A stretch of 64,000 bases of DNA, taken from Bordetella petrii (GTDB lineage: Bacteria; Pseudomonadota; Gammaproteobacteria; Burkholderiales; Burkholderiaceae_B). Shown in pieces: positions 26,268 to 35,126 of this stretch (positions are counted from its first letter, which is position 1; the number at the start of each line of letters is the position of its first letter). Made by a program: the position numbers and the translations under genes. The notes under the pieces were generated by a model. That model was not told where the DNA came from, ran no database searches, and saw only the letters and a program-made list of their open reading frames with translations. The stretch covers positions 124,001-188,000 of the forward strand of contig WMBV01000002.1 in NCBI GenBank assembly GCA_017745595.1. Reading direction: 5' to 3'.

Positions 26268-28286
26268 CTATGCGGCCCGGGCGGTGATGGGGGGAAATGT
26301 CTTGACCGGGCGGATTTTCAGGTCGGCGGCGATCTTGCCCACGCGGCCGTCCTCGAATTTCACTTCGGTCTCGATGTATTGCGATGGCTTGCCCGAGAAC
26401 AGCGCGTCGATCAGCACCCCGTACTTCTGGGCAATGAAGGCGCGGCGCACCTTGCGGGTACGCGTCAGTTCGTCGTCGTCGGGGTCGAGCTCTTTGTGCA
26501 GGATCAGGAAGCGCGCGATCTGCGAAGCGGCCAGCTTGGGGTCGCCCGCCAGGTCGGCGTTGATCTGCTCGATGCACTCGCCCACCAATTGGTAGACCTC
26601 GTCTTTGCCGGCCAGGTCGGTGTAGCCGGCGTACGGCAGGCCGCGGCGCTCGGCCCAGTTGCCCACCGCTTCGAGGTCGATGTTGATGAACGCGCAGACG
26701 TGGTCGCGGCCGTCGCCGAACGCCACCGCTTCTTTGATGTGCGGAAAGAACTTCAGCTTGTTTTCGAGGTACTTGGGCGCGAACAGGCTGCCGTCGGCCA
26801 GCTTGCCCACGTCTTTGGCGCGGTCGATGATTTTCAGCTGGCCGTCGGTGTCCAGGTAGCCCGCGTCGCCGGTGCGGTACCAGCCTTCGGCATCGCGCGC
26901 CTCGAGGGTGGCCTGGGGATTGCGGTAATACTCTTTGAACAGGCCCGGGCTTTTGACCAGGATCTCGCCGTTGTCGGCCACCCGGATCTCGACGCCGCTG
27001 ACGGGCGGCCCCACCGTGTCGTCGCGCACCTTGCCGTCGGGCTGCACGCACACGAACACCGAGGTTTCGGTAGAACCGTACAGCTGCTTGAGATTGATGC
27101 CGATGGACCGGTAGAACACGAACAGGTCCGGCCCGATGGCCTCGCCCGCGGTGTAGGCCACGCGCACGCGGCTCATGCCCAGGGCGTTGCGCAGCGGGCC
27201 GTAAACCAGCACGTTGCCCAGCGCATAGCGGAAGCGGTCCCAGGCGCCGACCGGCTCGCCGTCGAGGATGCGCACGCCCACCTTGCGTGCCAGGCTCATG
27301 CAATGGCGGAACATGGCGCGCTTGGTGCGGCCGGCGTCTTCCATGCGGATCATGACGTGGGTAAGCAGGCCTTCCAGCACGCGCGGCGGCGCGAAATAGT
27401 AGGTGGGCCCGATGTCGCGCATGTCGATGGACACCGTATCGGGCGATTCGGGATGGTTGACCGTGAACCCGCTGACCAGCAGCTGGGTATACGAGAACAT
27501 GTTCTGGCCGATCCAGGCCGGCGGCAGGTAGGCCAGCACGTCTTCCTGGTCGGTAAGCCGTTCCAGGTCGGCGATGGCGCGGGCGCGGTCGATCAGGGCA
27601 TGGTGCGTCAGCACGACGCCCTTGGGCTTGCCGGTGGTGCCCGACGTATAGAACATGGCGGCGGCATCGTGCGGCTGCACCGCGGCCGCGGCCCGGTCGA
27701 AGAATTCGGGCTGGGCCTGCGCGTGTTCGCGGCCCAGGGCTTCGAGCTGGTCGTACGAGCGCAGCATGGGGTCGGCGTAATGGCGCAGGCCGCGCGGATC
27801 GTCGTAGACCACGTGGGCCAGGTCGGGGCACTGCGCGCCGATTTCGAGCAGCTTGTCGACCTGTTCCTGGTCTTCGACCACGGCTACGGTGATGGCCGCG
27901 TCTTGCAGCACGTAGACCATTTCCTGGGCCACCGCGTCTTGATACAGCGGCACCGGAATGGCGCCCAGCGCCTGCGTGGCCATCATGGCCATGTACAGGC
28001 GCGGGCGGTTTTCGCCGATGACGGCGACGTGCATGCCCGGCTGGATGCCCAACGCGGCCAGGCCATGCGCGGCCAGCCTGACATGGTGCGCGACTTCGCT
28101 CCAGGTCAGGGTCTGCCAGATGCCCAGGTCTTTCTCGCGTATGGCGGGCCGCGCCCCGCGTACGCTGGCATGCTGCAACAGCAGGCCAGGAAAGGTGCCA
28201 GGCGTGGCCGGCGTAACGCCGGTTGCAGGCTGTGCATGCGCCACGTTGTCTCCTCCGGTTTGGGGGCCGCCCCTTGCGGCGCTCAT
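26268..28286 (-). CDS. AMP-forming acyl-CoA synthetase
   Basis: The 672-residue protein has the adenylate-forming motifs: MFYTSGTTGKPKGVVLTHHAL (P-loop), YGSTETSVF, YRTGDAGYLDTDGQLKIIDR and a late Lys-rich region. It is like long-chain fatty-acid-CoA ligases and makes acyl-CoA from a carboxylic acid, ATP and CoA. It is the first gene of the operon with LivGHMKF and a PaaK-like ligase, so substrate import and activation are probably coupled. The chain type of the acid is not known. Confidence 0.9.
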   Translation of the reverse strand: MSAARGGPQTGGDNVAHAQPATGVTPATPGTFPGLLLQHASVRGARPAIREKDLGIWQTLTWSEVAHHVRLAAHGLAALGIQPGMHVAVIGENRPRLYMAMMATQALGAIPVPLYQDAVAQEMVYVLQDAAITVAVVEDQEQVDKLLEIGAQCPDLAHVVYDDPRGLRHYADPMLRSYDQLEALGREHAQAQPEFFDRAAAAVQPHDAAAMFYTSGTTGKPKGVVLTHHALIDRARAIADLERLTDQEDVLAYLPPAWIGQNMFSYTQLLVSGFTVNHPESPDTVSIDMRDIGPTYYFAPPRVLEGLLTHVMIRMEDAGRTKRAMFRHCMSLARKVGVRILDGEPVGAWDRFRYALGNVLVYGPLRNALGMSRVRVAYTAGEAIGPDLFVFYRSIGINLKQLYGSTETSVFVCVQPDGKVRDDTVGPPVSGVEIRVADNGEILVKSPGLFKEYYRNPQATLEARDAEGWYRTGDAGYLDTDGQLKIIDRAKDVGKLADGSLFAPKYLENKLKFFPHIKEAVAFGDGRDHVCAFINIDLEAVGNWAERRGLPYAGYTDLAGKDEVYQLVGECIEQINADLAGDPKLAASQIARFLILHKELDPDDDELTRTRKVRRAFIAQKYGVLIDALFSGKPSQYIETEVKFEDGRVGKIAADLKIRPVKTFPPITARAA

Positions 28287-28418
28287 GCTGGCGGCATGAA
28301 CACCGGGGCGGCACTTGACCAGTTCATGTTCGATATACGGCAGCAGTTAAGGTATAAGGTTGGGTTGCGACCGACTGTCACGATTGCGACATTCCAGGAA
28401 CATTTAGGGTATTCCCCC

Positions 28419-29120
28419 ATGCAGCTAGCCGATTCCCTGCACCTTGCCGCGGCCTGGTTTCGCGTCCTGACCGACGCGCAGCAAGCGCGCGTCGAGCGGG
28501 ACGTCGCGGTGCAGTCCGCGCAGGCTGGCACGATCATAGAACGCAAGGGCGAACTCGCCCAGGTATGGATCGGGGTGCTGGCCGGGCTGGTGAAGGTATC
28601 GGTGGGCAATGCCGAAGGCAAGGTCGCCTCGCTGACCGGCGTGCCGGCCGGCGGCTGGATCGGCGAGGGCTCGCTGCTCAAGCGCGAGGTACGCAAATAC
28701 GATGTGGTGGCGCTGCGCGATTCGGTGGTGGCGCGCCTGCCGGCGGCCACCTTCGACTGGCTGCTGGACAACAGCATTCCGTTCAACCGCTACCTGCTGC
28801 ACCAATTGAACGAGCGCGTGGCGCAGTTCATCGGCAAGGCCGAATACGACCGCCTGCTCGACCCGGACGCCCGGGTGGCGCGCTGCCTGGCCGAACTGTT
28901 CAATCCGCTGCTATACCCCGGCATGGGGATGAGACTGGCGATTACCCAGGAAGAAGTCGGCTACCTGGCGCGGGTGTCGCGGCAACGGGCCAACCAGGCC
29001 CTGGGCAAGCTGGAAGAAGCCGGGCTGCTGCGGGTCGAATACGGGGCGGTGCGGGTGCTGGACCTGGACGGGCTCAAGCGCTACGGAGCCGACGCGGCGG
29101 GCGACGCGGGCACGGGGTGA
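28419..29120 (+). CDS. Crp/Fnr-family transcriptional regulator
   Basis: The 233-residue protein has a cyclic-nucleotide-binding-like beta roll (VWIGVLAGLVKVSVGNAEGKVASLTGVPAGGWIGEGSLLKREVRKYDVVAL) and a C-terminal winged helix (ITQEEVGYLARVSRQRANQALGKLEEAGLLRVEYG). No cysteine cluster is present, so it is not an Fe-S FNR. It is divergent from the CoA-ligase/transporter operon with 132 bp between starts, so it is a likely regulator of that operon. I chose the ATG at 28419; the frame is open further upstream. Confidence 0.85.
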   Translation: MQLADSLHLAAAWFRVLTDAQQARVERDVAVQSAQAGTIIERKGELAQVWIGVLAGLVKVSVGNAEGKVASLTGVPAGGWIGEGSLLKREVRKYDVVALRDSVVARLPAATFDWLLDNSIPFNRYLLHQLNERVAQFIGKAEYDRLLDPDARVARCLAELFNPLLYPGMGMRLAITQEEVGYLARVSRQRANQALGKLEEAGLLRVEYGAVRVLDLDGLKRYGADAAGDAGTG

Positions 29121-29128
29121 CCTTAGAC

Positions 29129-29222
29129 CCGGTATCTGACTCCCGCAGGGTGTCAGATACCGGGGTGGCCAGACTGTCTGCCTGCTTCGGTGTCAGGCAC
29201 CCTGCGGGAGCCCGACACCTGC
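29129..29222. repeat. Dispersed hairpin repeat, locus 6 (two hairpins)
   Basis: The hairpin at 29131-29161 has arms GGTATCTGAC and GTCAGATACC, where the A and its partner T changed together. The second, at 29189-29219, has arms GGTGTCAGGC and GCCCGACACC with one mismatch. The locus follows the Crp/Fnr gene and precedes a gene on the same strand. Confidence 0.9.
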
Positions 29223-29309
29223 CTATGCCCACCACCTTCCCGCTTGCGTCGTCCCTGAATATCCCGCACCATTTCCGCATCCGCCGTCCGGCCTCGATCG
29301 CCGCACCTT

Positions 29310-30782
29310 ATGTTCACCGAAGCGCAGTCCGATCCGTCGCTGTCGAAAGAGGCCTACGAGGCCCACGAGGCGCGCCTGCGCGTGGCCCTGCTCAAGGCGC
29401 AGTACGGCCGGCTGGAACGCGCCGACCGGGCGCTGCTGGTGGTGGTGGCCGGCATCGACGGGGCCGGCAAAGGGGCCACCATCAACCTGCTGAACGAATG
29501 GATGGACGCGCGCCACATCCGGACCCTGGCCTACGGCCCGCCCCGGGCCGACGAACTCGAACGGCCGCCGATGTGGCGCTACTGGAACGAACTGCCGGCC
29601 AAGGGCCGCAGCGGCATCGTGTTCGGATCCTGGTACTGGCCGCTGCTGAAAGAAGCGGCGCGCAAGAAGCCGCGCCAGGGGCGCATCGAGGCGCATGCCG
29701 AGGCCATCCGCCGCTTCGAGGCGGTGCTGGCGGCCGAAGGCGTGCAGATCGTCAAGCTGTGGTACCACCTGTCGGCCCAGGCCCAGGCCGAACGCACCCG
29801 GCGCCTGCTGGCCAGCCCCGAGACCGCCTGGCAAGTGGCCGCCGCCGACCGCAAGGTGCACAAAAAATACCATCGGCTGTGCGACGCCGGCCGCCTGGCC
29901 ATTGGCCTGACCCACGCCGCGCATGCCCCCTGGGCCATCATTCCCAGCGCCGACGACCGCCTGCGCGCCGTGCGCACCAGCGAAACGGTGCTGGCGGCGC
30001 TGCGCCAGCGCGCGGCGCCGCGGCTGGAAGCCGGGTTTGCCGGCCTCGCCGCCGCGCCCCCGCCGCGCCACGTCAGCCGGCTGGACCGCGTCGACTACCA
30101 GGCCCGGCTCGACAAAGACGACTACGAATCGGTACTGCGGCTGTTGCAGGGGCGGCTGGCGCAGGCCGCGCGTTCGGCCGCGTTCCGCGAGCGCAGCCTG
30201 GTACTGGTGTTCGAAGGCCAGGACGCCGCCGGCAAGGGCGGCACCATCCGCCGCGTGACCCGCGCGCTGGACGCCCGGCAGTTCGAGCTGAACCCCATCT
30301 CGGCGCCGGCGCCGCACGAGGCGGCCCGACCCTATCTGTGGCGCTTCTGGCGCCACTTGCCCCGGCGGGGCCGCATCGCCATCTTCGACCGGTCCTGGTA
30401 CGGGCGCGTGCTGGTCGAGCGCGTCGAACAGCTGGCCAAGCCGGCCGAATGGCGCCGCGCCTACGCCGAGATCAACGATTTCGAGCAACAGCTTGTCGAT
30501 CACGGCACGATCGTGCTGAAGTTCTGGCTGGCCATCACGCCCGACGTGCAGTTGCAGCGGTTTCACGAGCGCGAGCGTTCGCCTTTCAAGCATTTCAAGA
30601 TTACCGCCGACGACTGGCGCAACCGCAAGAAATGGCGCGAATATACCGTCGCCGCCAACGCCATGCTGGCACACACCGACACGGCCCACGCCCCCTGGCA
30701 CGTCGTGTCGTCCAACGACAAGCGCCATGCCCGCGTGCAAGTGCTGCGGCATATTGTCGATGCCCTGAAAACTTCTCTTTAA
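29310..30782 (+). CDS. pap: Two-domain PPK2-type polyphosphate:AMP phosphotransferase
   Basis: The 490-residue protein holds two PPK2 domains in tandem. The first (about 40-230) has Walker A GIDGAGKGATINLL but reads FGSWYWP where the second has FDRSWYGR. The second (about 280-475) has EGQDAAGKGGTIRRV and the full FDRSWYGRVLVERV. Enzymes of this architecture phosphorylate AMP to ADP with polyphosphate. The weaker first domain suggests that the second does most of the catalysis, in keeping with the family. It stands after a repeat locus and before GNAT/HIT genes. Confidence 0.9.
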   Translation: MFTEAQSDPSLSKEAYEAHEARLRVALLKAQYGRLERADRALLVVVAGIDGAGKGATINLLNEWMDARHIRTLAYGPPRADELERPPMWRYWNELPAKGRSGIVFGSWYWPLLKEAARKKPRQGRIEAHAEAIRRFEAVLAAEGVQIVKLWYHLSAQAQAERTRRLLASPETAWQVAAADRKVHKKYHRLCDAGRLAIGLTHAAHAPWAIIPSADDRLRAVRTSETVLAALRQRAAPRLEAGFAGLAAAPPPRHVSRLDRVDYQARLDKDDYESVLRLLQGRLAQAARSAAFRERSLVLVFEGQDAAGKGGTIRRVTRALDARQFELNPISAPAPHEAARPYLWRFWRHLPRRGRIAIFDRSWYGRVLVERVEQLAKPAEWRRAYAEINDFEQQLVDHGTIVLKFWLAITPDVQLQRFHERERSPFKHFKITADDWRNRKKWREYTVAANAMLAHTDTAHAPWHVVSSNDKRHARVQVLRHIVDALKTSL

Positions 30783-30795
30783 CCGGAACCCCGCC

Positions 30796-31257
30796 ATGAC
30801 CATCGCTACCCGCCCGTCCGCCGATATCCGCCCCGTCAGCGCCGCCGATTTCGAAGCCTGGCTGCCCTTGTGGAAAGGCTATCAGGCGTTCTACAAGGTC
30901 GACATCGCCGACGCCGTCACGCGCACCACCTGGGCGCGCTTCCTGGATCCGGCCGAACCCATGCACGCCGCCCTGGTCTACCACGACGGCCGCGCGGTGG
31001 GCATGGTGCACTGGATACTGCACCGCTCGACCTGGACGACGGGCGACTACTGCTATCTGCAAGACCTGTTCGTGGCGTCCGACGTGCGCGGCGGCGGCCA
31101 CGGCCGGGCCCTGATCGAGCACGTCTATGCTCAGGCGGGCGCCGCCGGCGCGGCCCGCGTCTACTGGCTGACGCACGAAACCAACCATACCGCCATGCAG
31201 CTTTACGATCGCATCGCCGACCGCCCGGGCTTCATCCAGTACCGGAAGACCTTATGA
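30796..31257 (+). CDS. GNAT-family acetyltransferase
   Basis: The 153-residue protein has the GNAT fold: an early helix pair (FEAWLPLWKGYQAFYKVDI), strand motif CYLQDLFVASDVRGGGHGRALIEHVY (acetyl-CoA binding loop RGGGHGRA) and ending VYWLTHETNHTAMQLYDRIADRPGFIQYRKTL. The acyl acceptor is unknown. Its TGA overlaps the ATG of the HIT gene (ATGA), so the two are probably co-translated. Confidence 0.9.
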   Translation: MTIATRPSADIRPVSAADFEAWLPLWKGYQAFYKVDIADAVTRTTWARFLDPAEPMHAALVYHDGRAVGMVHWILHRSTWTTGDYCYLQDLFVASDVRGGGHGRALIEHVYAQAGAAGAARVYWLTHETNHTAMQLYDRIADRPGFIQYRKTL

Positions 31258-31718
31258 GCGCGCGCGACCCCGACTGCCCGCTATGCCGCGAAGACGGCGG
31301 CGCCCTGCTCTGGCGCGGCGCGCACCTGCGCGTCATTGAAGTCGACGATACCGACTACCCGGGCTATACCCGGGTGGTCTGGAACGGGCACCTGCCCGAA
31401 ATGACCAGCCTGTCCACGCACGGGCGCGACCTGCTGATGCGGGCCGTGTACACCGTGGAGCAGGCGCAGCGCGACATCCTGGCGCCCGACAAGATCAACC
31501 TGGCGTCGCTGGGCAACATGGTGCCGCACCTGCACTGGCACATCATTCCGCGCTTTCGCGGCGACCGGCATTTTCCCGATGCCGTCTGGGCCCCCGCGCG
31601 CGTGGCCGCCGGCGCCGAATCCGCCGAATGGCAGGCGCGGCAGGCCCATGTCCGGCAACTGCTGCCGCGCTACCGCAACCGCCTGACCGAGGCCATGAAC
31701 GCGCTGCTGTGGCAGTAG
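31254..31718 (+). CDS. HIT-family hydrolase
   Basis: The 154-residue protein begins with CPLC, and has the HIT signature HLHWHIIPR, in which the histidine triad forms the active site that cleaves nucleotide phosphate bonds. It belongs to the diadenosine-polyphosphate / nucleotide-hydrolase group. It is translationally coupled to the upstream GNAT gene; no substrate can be named. Confidence 0.9.
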   Translation: MSARDPDCPLCREDGGALLWRGAHLRVIEVDDTDYPGYTRVVWNGHLPEMTSLSTHGRDLLMRAVYTVEQAQRDILAPDKINLASLGNMVPHLHWHIIPRFRGDRHFPDAVWAPARVAAGAESAEWQARQAHVRQLLPRYRNRLTEAMNALLWQ

Positions 31719-31784
31719 CAACCGATTTATCGGTTTCGGTACGAAAGCGCGTTCGCGGGCCATGGCCGGCAAGCCGGCCGCGGA

Positions 31785-33005
31785 TCAGCCCGGCTTGCCG
31801 TCGACCCGCGGGCGCGCCAGGCGCGGCGCGTAGGTCAGCGCGTACAGCGCGAAACCGATCACCCAGCACAGCGCGGCGCCATACACCCAGTGCAGGTACC
31901 CGGCCGGCCACACCAGCGGGCCCACCACCCGCAGCAGGGTGGCCGCCACGATCAGCCAATAGGCCGCGATTTCGGGCCGCCCGGCCACCAGCCGCCGGCC
32001 GGTGTGGCCCAGCGCGGTGCGCGTGATCATGGCGATGATGGCCGTGCCCACCACGCCCACGGCAAACGCGTGTTCGGCCACGCCGGGCATCACCCAGCCC
32101 AGCGCGCCGGCCGCCAGCAGCAGGAAACCCGCCGGCAGCCAGGCATAGGCCAGGTGCAAGATCCACAAGATGGGCCGGTTGCCCACGGCATAGCCGCGCC
32201 AGCCCGCCACCCGCACGCCCAGCAGCACGCCGGCCAGCGCCGACAGCGGCGCCGCCAGCCACGCGGGCGCGGCCAGCACCCAGGCGACCAGCGCCGCGAT
32301 GGTGGCCGCCACGATGGGCTTGCCCAGCCGGGGATACTGCTTCAGGCGGAATCCGGGCACCGCGTTGGTCGTGAACATGGGCAGCACACGCGCGCCGATG
32401 ACGGTGACGAACAGCACCGGCAGGGCCAGCCCCGCCACACAGGCACGCAGGGCCAGCGCCGCATCGCCTTGCCAGGCAAAGGCGTGGTACGCCAGATTGA
32501 TCGCGCCGTAGACCCACAACGCCAGCGCAATCGGATAGTTGCGGCGGTTACCCGCGCGCATCAGCACGCGGGTGAAGGCCAGCGCCGCCAGCGGCAGGAA
32601 CAGGCCGTCGAACAAAGCCGCCCACGGCGCCGGCGCGAACCCCATGGCCAGCCGGCCGGCCAGCCACAGGGCGGTCAGGGCGGCCAGCGTGCCGCCGGCC
32701 GGCGTGTCCACGCCGGTCCAGGCGCGCCCGGCGGTAAACAAAAACCCCACCACGATCACGGCCGCGAAGCCGAACACCATTTCGTGCGCATGCCACAACA
32801 GCGCCAGACCCAGGGACCCGGACGGCGGCGGCACCAGCCCGGCGAGTTGCCCGGCCCAGATGGCGATCGCCAGCGCGGCGAACAAGGCACCGCCCAGGTA
32901 GAAGGGACGGAATCCCAGCGCGAACAGCGCCCAGCCCGATGGCGGCTGCTGCCGCGGTTCGCTGGGCCGGTGCAGGGCGGATGGGGAAATGGAAATCTGG
33001 GCCAT
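31785..33005 (-). CDS. NnrS-family haem- and copper-containing membrane protein
   Basis: The 406-residue protein has about twelve membrane segments and the NnrS pattern (WALFALGFRPFYLGGALFAALAIAIWAGQLAG and LLWHAHEMVFGFAAVIVVGFLFTA). NnrS proteins protect against nitrosative stress from NO, and in relatives are induced by NO. No denitrification gene is adjacent. The upstream 250 bp hold no convincing Fnr- or Dnr-type site. Confidence 0.9.
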   Translation of the reverse strand: MAQISISPSALHRPSEPRQQPPSGWALFALGFRPFYLGGALFAALAIAIWAGQLAGLVPPPSGSLGLALLWHAHEMVFGFAAVIVVGFLFTAGRAWTGVDTPAGGTLAALTALWLAGRLAMGFAPAPWAALFDGLFLPLAALAFTRVLMRAGNRRNYPIALALWVYGAINLAYHAFAWQGDAALALRACVAGLALPVLFVTVIGARVLPMFTTNAVPGFRLKQYPRLGKPIVAATIAALVAWVLAAPAWLAAPLSALAGVLLGVRVAGWRGYAVGNRPILWILHLAYAWLPAGFLLLAAGALGWVMPGVAEHAFAVGVVGTAIIAMITRTALGHTGRRLVAGRPEIAAYWLIVAATLLRVVGPLVWPAGYLHWVYGAALCWVIGFALYALTYAPRLARPRVDGKPG

Positions 33006-33256
33006 GGTGTATCGACAAAAAGGAAACGCTGCGCAAAGCAGGATGGCGAATGAGTCTATCCTTGCCGCGCAACGGCATCGGTCTTTAAGCCTATAGCGTC
33101 AGCTTATTGCATTTCTCTTTGAGCTTTCACAATAACCATTGTCGCGTATATCTTACAAACCCCCGGTTATTTGGCCCGCCCCGGCATGCCGGATAATCTG
33201 TCGGGTTCGATACCGGGCCGGCACTGTCGCGGGCCCGGGCCTACGGGAAGCACATC

Positions 33257-34276
33257 ATGAAAACTGCACAACGATTGATCGGGGCCGCCCTGCTGCTGGG
33301 CGCCACCATGGCCGGCGCGCAGGCCGCCACGCTCGACGTGGTCAAAAAGCGCGGCGAACTGCGCTGCGGCACCACCACGGGCTTCGCCGGTTTCTCGGCG
33401 CCCGACGCGCAGGGCGTGTGGCGCGGCCTGGACGTGGACCTGTGCCGCGCCATCGCCGCCGCCGTGTTCGGCGACGCCGGCAAGATCAAGATCGTGCCGC
33501 TGAATTCGCAGCAGCGCTTCACCGCCCTGCAATCGGGCGAAATCGACGTGCTGACGCGCAACACCACGGTCACCCAGCAGCGCGACACGGCCCTGGGCAT
33601 CATTCACGCGGGCATCAATTTCTACGATGGCCAGGGCTTCCTGGTGCCCAAATCGCTGGGCGTGAAAAGCGCCACCGAACTCGACGGCGCCACCATCTGC
33701 CTGCAAACCGGCACATCCAACGAAAACACCCTGGCCGACTGGGCGCGCGCGCACCAGGTGAACTACAAACCGGTGGTGATCGAGACCTTCAACGAGGTGG
33801 TCAATGCCTTTGCCGCGGGCCGTTGCGACGTCTTCAGCACCGACGCCTCGGGCCTGGCCTCGATCCGCATCTCGAAACTGCAGAATCCCGACGACTACGT
33901 GGTGCTGCCCGAGATCATCTCGAAAGAACCCCTGGGGCCCTTCGTGCGCCAAGGCGACGACGCCTGGCAGAACATCGTGCGCTGGTCGCTGTCGGCCATG
34001 ATCGAGGCCGAGGAATACGGCATTACCTCGGCCAACGTCGACGAACAGGCCCAGAGCGCCAACCCCAACATCCGCCGCATCCTGGGCGTAACGCCGGGCG
34101 CGGGCGCCAATATGGGGCTGGACGAAAAATGGGCCTACAACATCATCAAGCAGGTCGGCAATTACGGCGAAAGCTTCGACCGCAACGTCGGCGCCGGCAG
34201 CCCGCTGAAAATCGAGCGCGGCCTGAATGCCCAATGGACCGACGGCGGCCTGATGTACGCGCTGCCGATCCGCTGA
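33257..34276 (+). CDS. General amino-acid ABC transporter periplasmic binding protein
   Basis: The 339-residue protein starts with a signal peptide (MKTAQRLIGAALLLGATMAGAQAA) and continues TLDVVKKRGELRCGTTTGFAGFSAPDAQGVWRGLDVDLCRAIAAAVFGD, the start of the AapJ/BztA-type general L-amino-acid receptor. In this group the transporter genes usually follow, but here the next gene is convergent, so it is an orphan in this window. GGGAAGCACATC precedes the ATG. Confidence 0.9.
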   Translation: MKTAQRLIGAALLLGATMAGAQAATLDVVKKRGELRCGTTTGFAGFSAPDAQGVWRGLDVDLCRAIAAAVFGDAGKIKIVPLNSQQRFTALQSGEIDVLTRNTTVTQQRDTALGIIHAGINFYDGQGFLVPKSLGVKSATELDGATICLQTGTSNENTLADWARAHQVNYKPVVIETFNEVVNAFAAGRCDVFSTDASGLASIRISKLQNPDDYVVLPEIISKEPLGPFVRQGDDAWQNIVRWSLSAMIEAEEYGITSANVDEQAQSANPNIRRILGVTPGAGANMGLDEKWAYNIIKQVGNYGESFDRNVGAGSPLKIERGLNAQWTDGGLMYALPIR

Positions 34277-34289
34277 CGCGGGCAGATAC

Positions 34290-34384
34290 AAGGTGTCTGG
34301 CTCCCGTCAGGGTGCCTGACACCACTGTGGCGGGCATTGTCTGCACACTTCGGTGTCTGACACCCTGCGGGAGTCAGACACCTG
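34290..34384. repeat. Dispersed hairpin repeat, locus 7 (two hairpins)
   Basis: Hairpins are at 34292-34323 (arms GGTGTCTGGC and GCCTGACACC, one mismatch) and 34352-34382 (arms GGTGTCTGAC and GTCAGACACC). The locus is between the convergent ends of the amino-acid binding protein gene and the small exported-protein gene. Confidence 0.9.
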
Positions 34385-34399
34385 GCCACGAATGAACAG

Positions 34400-34927
34400 C
34401 TAATTGATGCTGTAGCCGCGCCCTTTGAAGCACGCGCCCATGGCGCGGCTGTACGACTCGGTGGACACGCTAGTGGTGTATTCGCTGATGTTGTCGGGAT
34501 CGAAGCCGCTTTGGTTGACGGCCCAGCGGCGGCATTCGGCGCGGTCGCGCGCCTGCTGGGCATCGCTTTGCCCCTTGGCGGGATACGCGATGACATCCAG
34601 GCTGGCCGAGGCCACCCGCGGCGCCGAATAAGCCACCGGGGGCGCCGCGTACACGGGGGGCGGGGCCGCGTACACCGGCGCCGGATACTGCACGGGCGGG
34701 TAATAGACCGGCGGCGACACATAGGTGACCCCGCTGTAGCCATAGCCATAGCGGGGGCCGGTGGACAGCGCCAGCGCCACGCCGGTGCCCAGCAGGGCCG
34801 CGCCGCCGATCCACCAGCCGCTGCCGTAATAGCCGCCGTGATGATGATGGCCATGCGCCATGGCCTGGCCGCTGAACGCGGCCAATACGGCGGCGGCCAC
34901 GAGCGCGCGCCGGAAGGGGGACTTCAT
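34400..34927 (-). CDS. Small exported protein with Tyr/Pro-rich middle
   Basis: The 175-residue protein has a signal peptide (MKSPFRRALVAAAVLAAFSGQAMA), a His/Gly-rich stretch (HGHHHHGGYYGSGWW), one short hydrophobic segment and a repeat-like Pro/Tyr/Val region (SPPVYYPPVQYPAPVYAAPPPVYAAPP). A conserved-looking C-terminal part follows (DAQQARDRAECRRWAVNQSGFDP). It is likely to be periplasmic or in the envelope. The His-rich part could bind metal. I recognise no named family beyond similar glycine-zipper-like proteins. Confidence 0.65.
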   Translation of the reverse strand: MKSPFRRALVAAAVLAAFSGQAMAHGHHHHGGYYGSGWWIGGAALLGTGVALALSTGPRYGYGYSGVTYVSPPVYYPPVQYPAPVYAAPPPVYAAPPVAYSAPRVASASLDVIAYPAKGQSDAQQARDRAECRRWAVNQSGFDPDNISEYTTSVSTESYSRAMGACFKGRGYSIN

Positions 34928-35126
34928 GTTCGTCTTTCCTGAAAAAACCGCTGACCGGCGCCCTGTCGGAGCCGCGCCGTACAGCCTGGTTTACTTTACT
35001 CCCGGCCCGCGCGCCTGTCTTGCGCCGCGGGCCGGGCGGGGCACCGAAAAAGATTCATGCTGTTTCAAGCCGGGGCGCAGCCCCCGGCAGCGCCTGCCCG
35101 CGCAGGCCTGTGCAAAAATCCCGCCC

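Noticed and set aside
23241-28418. Plus-strand frame of over 1,700 codons ahead of the Crp/Fnr gene
   Set aside because: It is antisense to five conserved genes of the transporter operon, with a His/Gln/Arg-rich composition typical of shadow frames.
33100-33140. Possible Fnr/Dnr site upstream of nnrS (TTGAGCTTTCACAA)
   Set aside because: The second half-site does not match the TTGAT-N4-ATCAA consensus well enough to support a call.
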